NCBI RefSeq assembly: GCF_003425685.1
Contig: NZ_QJKM01000008.1
Span: 275,125 to 339,124, forward strand
DNA from: Rhizobium terrae
Lineage (GTDB): Bacteria > Pseudomonadota > Alphaproteobacteria > Rhizobiales > Rhizobiaceae
Reading direction: 5' to 3'
Length of the DNA stretch: 64,000 nt
Numbering within the stretch: position 1 is the stretch's first letter; each line of letters begins with the position of its first letter. Shown here piece by piece: positions 17,049 to 25,535 of the stretch. A program made the position numbers and the translations under genes. The notes below the pieces were generated by a model. That model ran no database searches and was not told the origin of the DNA. It saw nothing but the letters and a program-made list of their open reading frames with translations.

Positions 17049-17912
17049 TCAGTCGCGGCGGTATGCGCCGAGACCCGGACGGAATGACTTTTCGTCCAGG
17101 AACTGGCTCATGCCGACATTGCGGCCGTTTTCCGGATCGCGCAGCTCCGTCTGGTCGGACTTCGCCATCAGGTATTCGCCGGCCTGCTCCCAGCTCATGT
17201 CGCGGGTGAAGCGGCAGGCGGTCTTGGCCTGGCGCAGCACGAAGGGGTTCTTGCCGATCAGCGTCATGGCAAGCTTACGGGTCTCGGCCTTCAGCTCGTC
17301 CGGCGAAACGGCCTTGTTGACCAGCTTCATCTCGGCAGCCTGGCGGCCGGTGAAGGTCTCGCCGGTCATGATGTAGTACATAGCGTCGCGGAAGCTCATC
17401 GTCTCCAGCACCGACTTCGTCACGATGCCGGCCGGGATGATGCCCCAGTTGATTTCCGACAGGCCGAAGATCGCTTCTTCCGAGGCGATGGCGAGGTCGC
17501 AGCCGACCAGGAATTGGAAGGCGCCACCGAAACACCAGCCGTTGACCATGGAGATGGTCGGCTTCGGGTAATACATCATGCGGCGCCATTGCCAGGCGGC
17601 ATTCGCGCGGAACAGGCGCTCGCGCTGGATCGGCGGCACCTTGTCGGTGGCGCGGAAATATTCCTTGAGGTCCATGCCGGCCGAGAAGGATTCGCCGGCA
17701 CCGGTGACGACCATAACCTTGCAGCGCTCGTCTTCTTCCAGCGCGTCCATGATGGCGTTCATTTCCCAGACGATGCCGGGGTTGATCGCGTTGCGCTGCT
17801 TCGGGCGGTTGAGGGTGACCCAAGCGATGCCTTCGTCGAATTCCACGGTGACGTATTCGCCCCACTTGCCGGCGATCTGCTCGATGGCGGCGGATTCGGT
17901 CTTGGTTTCCAT
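17049..17912 (-). CDS. p-Hydroxycinnamoyl-CoA hydratase/lyase, paralogue 2
   Basis: A 287-aa close relative of the protein at 12380, with the same blocks: VTVEFDEGIAWVTLNRP, ESFSAGMDLKEYFRATD, VNGWCFGGAFQ, FGLSEINWGIIPAG (catalytic Glu) and GEYLMAKSDQT (substrate-reading Tyr). It ends 19 nt upstream of the acyl-CoA synthetase gene, so the two are probably cotranscribed. Both copies keep all key residues, which suggests divided substrate range (for example coumaroyl versus feruloyl or sinapoyl) or separate regulation rather than decay of one copy. Confidence 0.88.
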   Translation of the reverse strand: METKTESAAIEQIAGKWGEYVTVEFDEGIAWVTLNRPKQRNAINPGIVWEMNAIMDALEEDERCKVMVVTGAGESFSAGMDLKEYFRATDKVPPIQRERLFRANAAWQWRRMMYYPKPTISMVNGWCFGGAFQFLVGCDLAIASEEAIFGLSEINWGIIPAGIVTKSVLETMSFRDAMYYIMTGETFTGRQAAEMKLVNKAVSPDELKAETRKLAMTLIGKNPFVLRQAKTACRFTRDMSWEQAGEYLMAKSDQTELRDPENGRNVGMSQFLDEKSFRPGLGAYRRD

Positions 17913-18027
17913 AGCGATTTCTCCCTGTTGCGAGATTGAATATCAGGGACCCGAATATACGTCAAGCGGCTTTCTGTCTTGGTTTGCACCCGCAGGAAAA
18001 CCGCCTGAAATCGTACTGAAATAAGGG

Positions 18028-18756
18028 TTAACCGCGGCCGAGGAACGGCATCTCGACCGGCAGGATGATGCTCTCGTAGAGGTTCACATCGTCCGGCAGC
18101 GTCGCCATCAGGACGACGATTCGCGCCACGTCGAGCGGCATCATCGTGGCGGGGCGGACCTGGTCGGTGACGCCGGGGACGAGCGAGCTTACCGTCGAGC
18201 CGGGATGCACCATGGAGACGGCGATGCCGTGCTCGCGGCCATCGACGGCGAGCGAGCGGGTGAAGCCTTCGAGCGCGAACTTGCTGGCCGTATAGGCAGC
18301 GGTATGCGGGCGCGGCACTTTCGAGGACAGGCTGCCCATGTTGATGATGCGGCCGCGCTTCTGCTCGATCATCATCGTGAAGGCGGCGCGCGAGCAATAG
18401 AAGACCGAATGCAGGTTGGCGCCGATCACCTCGTGCCAGCGCTCGTTGGTGAGTTTTTCGATCGCCGTGTGGTCGGCAATGCCGGCATTGTTCACCAGGA
18501 TGTCCACCCGGCCGTATTTTTCCTTCACGCGGGCGAAGAGTTCGGAGACCTGTTCCTCGTCGGTCACATCGGTCGGCACCACGAAGGCTCGCCCCCCTTC
18601 CGCCTCGATTTCGGCGGCAAGCTTCTCCAGCTTGTCGGCGCTGCGGGCGGCGAGCACGGTGATGGCGCCTTCGGCGGCGATCGCCTTGGCGATGCCCCAG
18701 CCGATGCCCGAGCTTGCGCCGGTGACGATGGCAATACGGTCCTTGATCGAAATCAT
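18028..18756 (-). CDS. Short-chain dehydrogenase/reductase (SDR)
   Basis: A 242-aa classical SDR: cofactor motif TGASSGIGWGIA, structural VNNAGIADH, catalytic Ser in NMGSLSSKV and YTASK active site. An acidic or small residue set after the second strand (ARSADK) suggests NADP as plausible, not certain. It lies between the LuxR-type regulator and the hydratase-lyase on the same strand, so it may act on a phenylpropanoid side-chain alcohol or ketone. No substrate can be assigned from sequence. Confidence 0.82.
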   Translation of the reverse strand: MISIKDRIAIVTGASSGIGWGIAKAIAAEGAITVLAARSADKLEKLAAEIEAEGGRAFVVPTDVTDEEQVSELFARVKEKYGRVDILVNNAGIADHTAIEKLTNERWHEVIGANLHSVFYCSRAAFTMMIEQKRGRIINMGSLSSKVPRPHTAAYTASKFALEGFTRSLAVDGREHGIAVSMVHPGSTVSSLVPGVTDQVRPATMMPLDVARIVVLMATLPDDVNLYESIILPVEMPFLGRG

Positions 18757-18784
18757 CTCGAAATTTCCCTTCCCTTAACCACGC

Positions 18785-19588
18785 TCAATTGCGCGAAATT
18801 CCCTCGTAGAGCGCTTCAAGTCCCCGGCGGTCGCTGACACCGAGCTTGCGGTAAGCGCGCTGACGATAGGTGACGATGCTCGACAGGGCGAGCCCCACTT
18901 TTTCCGATATCTCCCGGTGCGTGCGGCCGAGCAGCAGACCGGCGGAAACCTCCGCCTCACGGCCGGAAAGCGCGAAACCCGCCTGCAACAGCCGCCCGGC
19001 GATTTCCTGCTGCGGCGGATGCAGCGGCGCCGTCTGCGGCCTTGCCTGCAGCCGCACATGCTTGACGACCATGGCCATCAAGAGCGGCGCGACAGCCTCC
19101 AGCCGCTCGACGGCGGCCAGCGGAAACGGGCCGCTGTCACGGGTCCGGTAGAGGCTCGCGAAAATGCGAGGCTCGTCGGAATGGTAGATGGTCAGCCGTT
19201 CTAGCACATGCGCCCGCTCGTAACAGTCCCGGCGGTATTCCGGGTCGCGGATGCCGTTCCAGGCCTGCCGGATGACCTGAACCCTGTTGGCGGCCCCCCC
19301 ATGCATGGAAGATCCGTTCAGCATCTGGCGCGTCACGCGGTCGCGCTGCCAGTAGCGGCGCGCATAATCGAGCGAGGCGCGTTCGGCGAAGCCGGGGATC
19401 GTCGAATGGTAACCGCAGGCGAAGAGGTAGGTCAGAGACCCGTCGTCTTCCGCCTGGAAGGCGGAACAGAAATCCGTGCCGGCAATGCCGCGCAGGGTCG
19501 CCAGGAATGTTTCGGGAAAGGCGGGCTCGCCGACCTGTTCCATCAGCGCGGCGAGTGCCGCCATATTGTCCGCATCAAGCGCAGGCAT
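18785..19588 (-). CDS. LuxR-family transcriptional regulator
   Basis: A 267-aa protein with a C-terminal LuxR/GerE helix-turn-helix: ALSGREAEVSAGLLLGRTHREISEKVGL then IVTYRQRAYRKLGVSDR. The N-terminal 180 residues have no recognised autoinducer or receiver signature (the conserved Trp/Tyr/Asp set of LuxR ligand domains is not evident). It precedes the SDR gene by about 28 nt on the same strand and is divergent from the VOC-protein gene, so it is a likely local regulator of the phenylpropanoid module. Confidence 0.8.
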   Translation of the reverse strand: MPALDADNMAALAALMEQVGEPAFPETFLATLRGIAGTDFCSAFQAEDDGSLTYLFACGYHSTIPGFAERASLDYARRYWQRDRVTRQMLNGSSMHGGAANRVQVIRQAWNGIRDPEYRRDCYERAHVLERLTIYHSDEPRIFASLYRTRDSGPFPLAAVERLEAVAPLLMAMVVKHVRLQARPQTAPLHPPQQEIAGRLLQAGFALSGREAEVSAGLLLGRTHREISEKVGLALSSIVTYRQRAYRKLGVSDRRGLEALYEGISRN

Positions 19589-19727
19589 TGACGCCTCCTG
19601 CCATGTTCATAGATTTTTCGCGTGAAAACATCACTGGGGCATGTCCCCTTACGGGGTGGACATGGGAAGACCGGCAAAGGCCTACCATCACGGCCAATGC
19701 AACAAGCCTGGATATGGAGGAACCACC

Positions 19728-20261
19728 ATGGTTGACGCACCGAAGCTTCGCAAGCTCTATCACTTTTCCTACCCGTGCCGCGATGGCGAAGAAACCCGTA
19801 AGTTCTATGAGGACCTCCTCGGCCTGCCGCTGGTCAACTGCATGACGTCGGACCGCGTGCCCTCCACCGGCGAGGAAAAACCCTATGCGCACTTCTTCTT
19901 CGAAATGGGCGACGGCTCCTACATGGCCTTCTTCGACCTTGGCGAAAACGTCATGCCGCTCCCCTCGCCGAACACCCCGGACTGGGTGCAGCACTTCGCC
20001 ATGGAAGTCGATTCCGTCGAAGAGGTGATGAAGTTCAAGAAGCGTCTGCAGGACGCCGGCGTCAAGACGACCGACGTCATCGACCACGAGTTCATCAACT
20101 CGATCTATTTCTTCGACCCGAACGGCCTGCGCCTGGAAATCACCGCGCGCACGGAAGAGCCCGGCTATCTGGAAAAGGCCGCGTCCGAAGCCCACGAAGG
20201 CATGAAGGGCTGGGTGAAGAAGAAGGCTGCGCTGATCGCCGCGAAGTCGGCTGCTGCCTGA
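19728..20261 (+). CDS. VOC (glyoxalase/bleomycin resistance/dioxygenase) superfamily protein
   Basis: The ATG at 19728 follows GGAGG by 7 nt and gives 177 aa; the longer open frame upstream lacks a site. It shows two beta-alpha-beta-beta-beta units: LYHFSYPCRDGEETRKFYED, then QHFAMEVDSVEEVMKFK and SIYFFDPNGLRLEITAR, with His, His and Glu positions compatible with a metal site. Members can be glyoxalases, extradiol-type dioxygenases or isomerases. It is divergent from the LuxR-type gene and followed after repeats by a strong terminator. Confidence 0.75.
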   Translation: MVDAPKLRKLYHFSYPCRDGEETRKFYEDLLGLPLVNCMTSDRVPSTGEEKPYAHFFFEMGDGSYMAFFDLGENVMPLPSPNTPDWVQHFAMEVDSVEEVMKFKKRLQDAGVKTTDVIDHEFINSIYFFDPNGLRLEITARTEEPGYLEKAASEAHEGMKGWVKKKAALIAAKSAAA

Positions 20262-20272
20262 GTAGCTAACCG

Positions 20273-20442
20273 CCCCTCTCTCCCCTTGCGCGGGGCTCGA
20301 AGAGTGGGTCGAGACACGTGGCTCGACCCCGGCAGCCCCGAGAGGGGCAGAGGGGGGTGGTTCAACAATTTCTAACGTCGAGCTCGTGGCGCCACCCCCA
20401 TCTGTCAGCTCTGCTGACATCTTCCCCGCAAGGGGAAATACA
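20273..20442. repeat. Intergenic mosaic element with inverted arms
   Basis: Left part: CTCCCCTTGCGCGGGG, then an insert, then GAGGGGCAGAGGGGGGTGG. Right part: CCACCCCCATCTGTCAGC, then GACATCTTCCCCGCAAGG. The arms are mirrored, with a roughly 35-nt centre (TTCTAACGTCGAGCTCGTGG). It differs from the other copies by an additional self-complementary insert (GGGTCGAGACACGTGGCTCGACCC). Confidence 0.8.
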
Positions 20443-20481
20443 AGGCGTGTGCCGCACCGCCTCACGTCCTCAAAAGAGATC

Positions 20482-20518
20482 GCACCACCGTTCCAGTCTG
20501 GACGGTGGTGCTTTTGTT
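20482..20518 (+). terminator. Rho-independent terminator
   Basis: A perfect 10-bp stem (GCACCACCGT / ACGGTGGTGC) with a 10-nt loop is followed by TTTTGTTT. It lies 220 nt after the VOC gene, beyond the mosaic repeat, and just before the convergent hydrolase gene ends; it would stop plus-strand transcription. Confidence 0.85.
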
Positions 20519-20582
20519 TAAAGCGCACGGTCAAACCTCCCGATGGTCGGGAGCCTGCTCCCCGCAGACTCCAGTCAACTCG

Positions 20583-21761
20583 TCAAGCCAGCAGCCCCTG
20601 CCGCCTACTCCAGTCCACCACCCGGTCGATGCAGGCTTTGAGAAGCTCCGGCTGCCCGAGATAGTAGTGGGTGGCGTGCGGAATGGTCATGTATTCCTTG
20701 TTTTCGGTCGCCAATGCCGCACGGATCGTCGGGTTGTGGGTGGCCGGGACAGCCTCGTCGGCATTGTTCTCGATCTGCAGCACCGGCGAGCGGCGGATCA
20801 GCGCCGCATTCATCGGACCCTTGGCGTTCGAGAGGTCGTAGCTCCACTGCGACAGCCAGGAACGCAGCGTGGTGAAGCGGGCGAGCCCGACCGGTCCGAC
20901 ATTGACCGTGCGCGGATCGCCCATGTAGCTCTTGCCGATCGGCCGGTCGTTCGGATCGATCGTGCCGTCGAACCAGCGCACGTCGCACATGGTGCGGTGG
21001 ACGACGAAGGCGCGTTCCTGTTCCGGGCCGCCGCGGCGCTTCAGTTCGGCGAGCATGTCCTGCGCCCATCTGGTGATCTTGCGGTTGCGGGCCACCTGGG
21101 CCGCACGGAAACGCTCGACGAATTCCTTCGAATAGGGCGGCTGGTGCGGGCAGTCCGGCGAATAGATGTCGAATTCTGGATCGCGCACGTCCGGGTTCAT
21201 CTCGTCGATGACCGAGGGGTCGAGCCATTCGGTGAGCGTCTCGGCGCGGGAAAGATGTGCTGCGATGAAGATGACGCCGTCGGCGGGTTTCAGGCCTGCT
21301 TCAACGAGGTTCACCTCGTCGCCGGCCGGCGTGTGGGTGATGGTCGGATTTTCCGCCTGGGCCTGGTAGAACAGCGACAGCGAACCGCCGCCCGACCAGC
21401 CGACCAGCACGACCTTTTCGTAACCGAGATCGCCGCGGGCGTAGTCGAGCCACTTGCCGAGGTCGATCGCGACCTTTTCCATGATGAGGGCGGTATCGTT
21501 CTTCGGATAGCGGCTGGCGGCACAGAGCACGTGCAGGCCGGCATCGGCGAGCGCCGTCGGCATCGGCAGGAGCTGCAGCGTCGAGGTCGGGTGCATGAAG
21601 ACATAAACGGTCCTGGACGGAGCGTTTGCCGGCCGCAGCAGCTGGCCCTCGAGGTTCACCTTGCCGGAATTGCCGGCGAAACCATAGGTCTCGGTATATT
21701 TCGCGGTCTCCGGAAAGGAGACGATCAGCGGGATCCGCTGCCATTCCGCCTTGGTGGTCAT
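20583..21761 (-). CDS. Alpha/beta hydrolase
   Basis: A 392-aa alpha/beta hydrolase. The nucleophile elbow is GWSGGGSLS (Ser near residue 125), preceded by the oxyanion strand YVFMHPTSTLQ; an acid is likely in LQIENNADEAVP and the catalytic His in IPHATHYYLGQ near the C-terminus. The protein is longer than minimal hydrolases because of a cap of about 150 residues between the nucleophile and the acid. It lies downstream of a flavin monooxygenase on the same strand, about 97 nt away, suggesting ester or C-C bond hydrolysis in one pathway; the substrate is unknown. Confidence 0.8.
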   Translation of the reverse strand: MTTKAEWQRIPLIVSFPETAKYTETYGFAGNSGKVNLEGQLLRPANAPSRTVYVFMHPTSTLQLLPMPTALADAGLHVLCAASRYPKNDTALIMEKVAIDLGKWLDYARGDLGYEKVVLVGWSGGGSLSLFYQAQAENPTITHTPAGDEVNLVEAGLKPADGVIFIAAHLSRAETLTEWLDPSVIDEMNPDVRDPEFDIYSPDCPHQPPYSKEFVERFRAAQVARNRKITRWAQDMLAELKRRGGPEQERAFVVHRTMCDVRWFDGTIDPNDRPIGKSYMGDPRTVNVGPVGLARFTTLRSWLSQWSYDLSNAKGPMNAALIRRSPVLQIENNADEAVPATHNPTIRAALATENKEYMTIPHATHYYLGQPELLKACIDRVVDWSRRQGLLA

Positions 21762-21858
21762 GATTTCCTACCTGTTATGCTTCGTCCGCCGATGTTCACA
21801 GGTTTGGCCGGCAGAACCGGCGGACGGGCTTTTGAAGAGTGAAGCTCGTGAATTGCGC

Positions 21859-23079
21859 CTAGGCGACAGCTTCCCGCGACTTGTTTCCGACCACGACCGG
21901 CACCGAGGTGGCGTCGTAGGTGAACAGCCATTCGTAACGCTGCTTGACCTTGTCTTCCTGCCATTCGGCATTGACATAGTCTTCGGCGAGCTTCGGGTCC
22001 TTCAGCGCCGGATTGTGGAAGCGGCTCAAATTGCCTTCGGCGCCGCGCACGATCTTGCCGGTTCGCTCGACGCGGGCGGCCTCGTAACCGGCGAAGGCCG
22101 CTTCGTAATTGCCGTTGTTCTCGGCGAGCGCCCGGGCGAGGACGAAGCCGTCCTCGATCGCCATCACGGCGCCCTGGGCCAGGAACGGCAGGGTCGGATG
22201 GCAGGCGTCGCCGAGGAGCGTGACGCGGTCGCGGGTCCAGTCGTCCATCGGCGGGCGCAGCATCAAGGCCCATTTGTAGGGCACGTCGATCGCCTTGATC
22301 AACGTGTGGATGTCCTCATGCCAGCCCTGGTAATCGGCAAGGCATTCTTCCGTCGTGCCAGCCACCGACCAGGATTCCACTTGCCAGTCGGCGCGCTCGA
22401 CCACGGAGACGTAGTTCATCAGCTTGCCGCCGCGCAGGAGATACTGGATGACGTGGCCGCCGGGGCCGATCCAGTTGGTGGCGATCGGGCGCAGCATGCG
22501 CTGCGGCAGGCGCTCGACAGGGATGACGCCGCGCCAGGCGACAATGCCGGTGAATTTCGGATCGTCGCGGCCGAACAGCGCCTCGCGGATCTTCGAATGC
22601 ACGCCGTCGGCGCCCACGACGATGTCGGAGGTCGTGGTCGTGCCGTCGGCGAAGCTCAGCGTCACGCCCTTGTCGTTCTGGGTAATGCCGACGCATTTCT
22701 TCGAAAGCTTGATGGCATCCGGTTTGGCCCGCCGCACACCGGCAGCCAGCGTCTGGTGCAGGTCGTTGCGGTGAATGGTGATGTAGGGGAAGCCGTAACG
22801 CTCGATCGACAGCGGCCCCAGATCGAAAAGCTTCCAGGTCTGGCCGGTGTTCCAGAGGCGGATTTCCTTGCCGTCAGCCTGGGCGGCGATAGCCATGATC
22901 TCCTTTTCCAGCCCGAGTTCGAAAAGGATTCGCGTGCCGTTGGCGCTGACCTGGACGCCCGCGCCGACCTCCTTGAGTTCGACCGCCTGTTCATAGACGT
23001 CGACGTCGAATCCCTGGCGGAGCAACGACAAGGCTGCCGTCAAACCACCGATTCCTCCTCCCACTACCGATATTTTCAT
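21859..23079 (-). CDS. FAD-dependent aromatic monooxygenase (salicylate / 3-hydroxybenzoate 6-hydroxylase type)
   Basis: The ATG at 23079, just after AAAGGGTAAGAAA, gives 406 aa. Group A flavin monooxygenase motifs are present: GxGxxG as VVGGGIGGLTAALSLL, the DG motif as IVVGADGVHSKIREALFG, and the second FAD motif TLLGDACHPTLPFLAQGA. Length and motifs fit single-component hydroxylases such as 3-hydroxybenzoate 6-hydroxylase or salicylate hydroxylase, which use NAD(P)H and O2. It is divergent from the tct transporter operon, which often imports aromatic carboxylates, so a hydroxylated benzoate or similar acid is a plausible substrate. Confidence 0.85.
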   Translation of the reverse strand: MKISVVGGGIGGLTAALSLLRQGFDVDVYEQAVELKEVGAGVQVSANGTRILFELGLEKEIMAIAAQADGKEIRLWNTGQTWKLFDLGPLSIERYGFPYITIHRNDLHQTLAAGVRRAKPDAIKLSKKCVGITQNDKGVTLSFADGTTTTSDIVVGADGVHSKIREALFGRDDPKFTGIVAWRGVIPVERLPQRMLRPIATNWIGPGGHVIQYLLRGGKLMNYVSVVERADWQVESWSVAGTTEECLADYQGWHEDIHTLIKAIDVPYKWALMLRPPMDDWTRDRVTLLGDACHPTLPFLAQGAVMAIEDGFVLARALAENNGNYEAAFAGYEAARVERTGKIVRGAEGNLSRFHNPALKDPKLAEDYVNAEWQEDKVKQRYEWLFTYDATSVPVVVGNKSREAVA

Positions 23080-23544
23080 TTTCTTACCCTTTGAAATCGT
23101 GACGGTTAGTCTCTTCGCACCGCGTTCGCATGTCAACCATTTTTGATAAAGTATAATTGACTTTGTCCAAAACCAATTTCATATGTCCCGCCGCAAGGCC
23201 TCGCGCAGGCGCCGCCGGGAGGGGGTCGCAACGGAAGGTTTCAATCGCCTGTCCAAAAATACGGAAGGATGTCTGGAAATTACACCTGTGATATCTGGCT
23301 TCCTGATATTATTGCGATAGGATCGAAAACACGGGTCAGGTGTGGTATCTGGTCGGTAGCGGGTAACGGAATTCGGTTGACTGACAAGAGGGATACTCTT
23401 GTATATAGTCAAATCTAGTTGCCTATGAACGAATTCGAGTCCGCGGGTTCGAGGCGCGGCCTGGGTAGTATGTGTCATGACGGTCTGGTGGTGCTTGGAG
23501 CAGAGCCGGACCGGTTCCACAGTCAGGTTTTCAGGGAGGAAACC
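23080..23544. other. Divergent intergenic region between monooxygenase and tctB
   Basis: No convincing gene lies here; the frames that cross it have no ribosome-binding sites and continue as antisense to neighbours. The base composition is more AT-rich than around it (for example 23143-23185 and 23393-23420), as expected for promoters of both divergent genes. An operator-like palindrome at 23377-23412 is listed separately. The tctB leader would be more than 100 nt. Confidence 0.6.
23377..23412. promoter_or_regulatory. Nested palindrome, candidate operator in the tctB promoter
   Basis: Two inverted repeats are nested: TTGACT (23377) mirrored by AGTCAA (ending 23412), and inside them ACAAGAG-N5-CTCTTGT (23384-23402). 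TTGACT could also serve as a -35 box, with TATATA or GTATAT about 18-19 nt downstream as -10, which would put a repressor site across the promoter. The binding protein is unknown; the IclR and MarR regulators at 34891 and 35786 are candidates. Confidence 0.5.
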
Positions 23545-23991
23545 ATGGTCATCAAAAGTCCGCAGGATTTCGGCGCGGGCGTATTGTTCATCCTCTTCGG
23601 CGCGATCGGCCTGTGGGTCGGCTCGGATCTCAACTTCGGTTCTGCTCGCAACATGGGGCCGGGTTATTTCCCGATGATCATCTGCGGGCTGATCGTCCTG
23701 ATCGGCCTCATCGTCATGGCCAAGTCGCTGGCGCTGGAAGGCCCGCCGATCGAGCGCATCCAGTTCCGCCCGATCGCCTTCATCCTGCTGGCGATTGCCG
23801 CTTTCGGCCTGCTGATCGCCGAAGTCGGCGCCGTGATCTCCTCGATCCTGCTCATCATGTTCGCCGCCTATGCGAGGCGCCAGGTCAACCTCGTCGAAAC
23901 GCTGGTCTTCGCAGTCTGCACCGCGGCCTTCGTCGTCATCATCTTCGTATACGCTCTTGGGCAGCCGATGCCCGTCTGGTGGGGCAGGTAA
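23545..23991 (+). CDS. tctB: TctB small membrane subunit of a tripartite tricarboxylate transporter
   Basis: The ATG at 23545 follows GGAGGA and gives 148 aa with four hydrophobic segments: AGVLFILFGAIGLWVG, MIICGLIVLIGLIVMA, IAFILLAIAAFGLLIA plus VISSILLIMFAAYA, and TLVFAVCTAAFVVIIFVYAL. The layout, including GPGYFP after the first helix, is the TctB/DUF1468 pattern. It is the first gene of tctBA-CCC and ends 3 nt before tctA, so the two membrane subunits are translationally linked. Confidence 0.88.
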   Translation: MVIKSPQDFGAGVLFILFGAIGLWVGSDLNFGSARNMGPGYFPMIICGLIVLIGLIVMAKSLALEGPPIERIQFRPIAFILLAIAAFGLLIAEVGAVISSILLIMFAAYARRQVNLVETLVFAVCTAAFVVIIFVYALGQPMPVWWGR

Positions 23992-23994
23992 TCC

Positions 23995-25500
23995 ATGGAA
24001 GTTTTTGAACACCTCGCAACCGGCTTCATGGCGGCAGGTACGCTGGAGAACCTGCTGTTCTGTCTGATCGGCACGGTTCTCGGCACGCTGATCGGCGTCC
24101 TCCCCGGCATCGGCCCCATTCCGGCGCTCGCCATCCTTCTGCCGATCACCTTCGGGCTCGATCCGCTCTCGTCGCTGATCATGCTGGCCGGCATCTACTA
24201 CGGCGCCCAATATGGCGGCTCCACCACCTCGATCCTCGTCAACATGCCGGGCGAAGCCTCCTCGGTGGTGACCTGTATCGAGGGCCATCAGATGGCCCGC
24301 CGCGGCCGCGCCGGCGCCGCACTGGCGATCGCCGCGCTCGGCTCGTTCTTCGCGGGCTGCGTGGGCACCGTCTTCATCGCCGCCTTCGGCCCGCCGCTTT
24401 CGGCGATCGCCCAGCAGTTCAATTCGCCGGATTATTTCGCGCTGATGCTGCTCGGCCTCGTCATGGCGATCGTTCTTGCCCACGGTTCGGTTCTGAAGGC
24501 CGTCGCCATGGTCCTGATGGGACTCCTGCTCGGCCTCGTCGGCACCGACATCAATACCGGCCTGACGCGTTATACCTTCGGCCTTTCGGGTCTCTGGGAA
24601 GGCATCGACTTCCTGCCGCTGGTCCTCGGTCTTTTCGGTATCGTCGAAATCGTCCGCAACCTTGAAAACCCGCCGCCGCCGCGCGAGACGATCAGCACCC
24701 GCCTGCGCGATCTCTGGCCGACACGCAGTGAAATGAAGGATGCGATCCCGGCGGCGCTGCGCGGCACCGGCCTCGGCTCGATCCTCGGCATTCTGCCGGG
24801 CGGCGGCGCGGTGCTTGCCTCCTTCGCCAGCTACACGCTGGAAAAGAAGATTTCCAAGAACCCGCGCAAGTTCGGCACCGGTGCGGTGGAAGGCGTGGCC
24901 GGGCCGGAATCGGCCAACAATGCGGCCGCCCAGACCTCGTTCATCCCGCTCCTGACGCTCGGCATTCCGTCCAACCCGATCATGGCGATCATGATGGGTG
25001 CGATGATCATCCAGGGCATCCAGCCGGGTGCGGCGGTCATGACGACGCGTCCGGACCTCTTCTGGGGCATGGTCGCCTCCATGTGGATCGGCAACCTGAT
25101 GCTCGTCGTCATCAACCTGCCGATGATCGGCATCTGGGTGAAGCTGCTCTCGGTTCCTTACCGCCTGCTCTACCCGGCGATCCTGCTGTTTTGTGCGATC
25201 GGCGTCTACTCGACGAGCACCGAGCCGTTCATGATGGTCCTGATGATCGTCTTCACCGTCTTCGGTTACGTCCTCTTCAAGCTTGGCTGCGAGCCCGCCC
25301 CCATGGTGCTCGGCTTCATTCTCGGCCCGCTGATGGAGGAAAACCTGCGCCGTTCGCTGGTCATATCCCGCGGCGACCCGATGATCTTCATCAACCGTCC
25401 GATCTCGGCGACGCTGCTGGTGGCGACGGTGCTGATGCTCTGCCTGATCATCTTCCCGCAGTTTAGAAAGACCCGCGAGGAGGCGTTCCAGGAGGAGTAA
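23995..25500 (+). CDS. tctA: TctA large membrane subunit of a tripartite tricarboxylate transporter
   Basis: A 501-aa protein with about 11-12 hydrophobic segments and the TctA signatures GVLPGIGPIPALAILLP near residues 38-54, YYGAQYGGSTTSILVNMPGE near 70-89, and a second related hairpin GILPGGGAVLASFASY near 265-280 followed by GPESANNAAAQTSFIPLLTL. TctA forms the ion-coupled channel and takes the substrate from periplasmic TctC proteins. Length is typical for the family. Three TctC genes follow on the same strand. Confidence 0.92.
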   Translation: MEVFEHLATGFMAAGTLENLLFCLIGTVLGTLIGVLPGIGPIPALAILLPITFGLDPLSSLIMLAGIYYGAQYGGSTTSILVNMPGEASSVVTCIEGHQMARRGRAGAALAIAALGSFFAGCVGTVFIAAFGPPLSAIAQQFNSPDYFALMLLGLVMAIVLAHGSVLKAVAMVLMGLLLGLVGTDINTGLTRYTFGLSGLWEGIDFLPLVLGLFGIVEIVRNLENPPPPRETISTRLRDLWPTRSEMKDAIPAALRGTGLGSILGILPGGGAVLASFASYTLEKKISKNPRKFGTGAVEGVAGPESANNAAAQTSFIPLLTLGIPSNPIMAIMMGAMIIQGIQPGAAVMTTRPDLFWGMVASMWIGNLMLVVINLPMIGIWVKLLSVPYRLLYPAILLFCAIGVYSTSTEPFMMVLMIVFTVFGYVLFKLGCEPAPMVLGFILGPLMEENLRRSLVISRGDPMIFINRPISATLLVATVLMLCLIIFPQFRKTREEAFQEE

Positions 25501-25535
25501 CGGACAGTTCCGCAACAGTTTTGGAGGAGGAGCCA

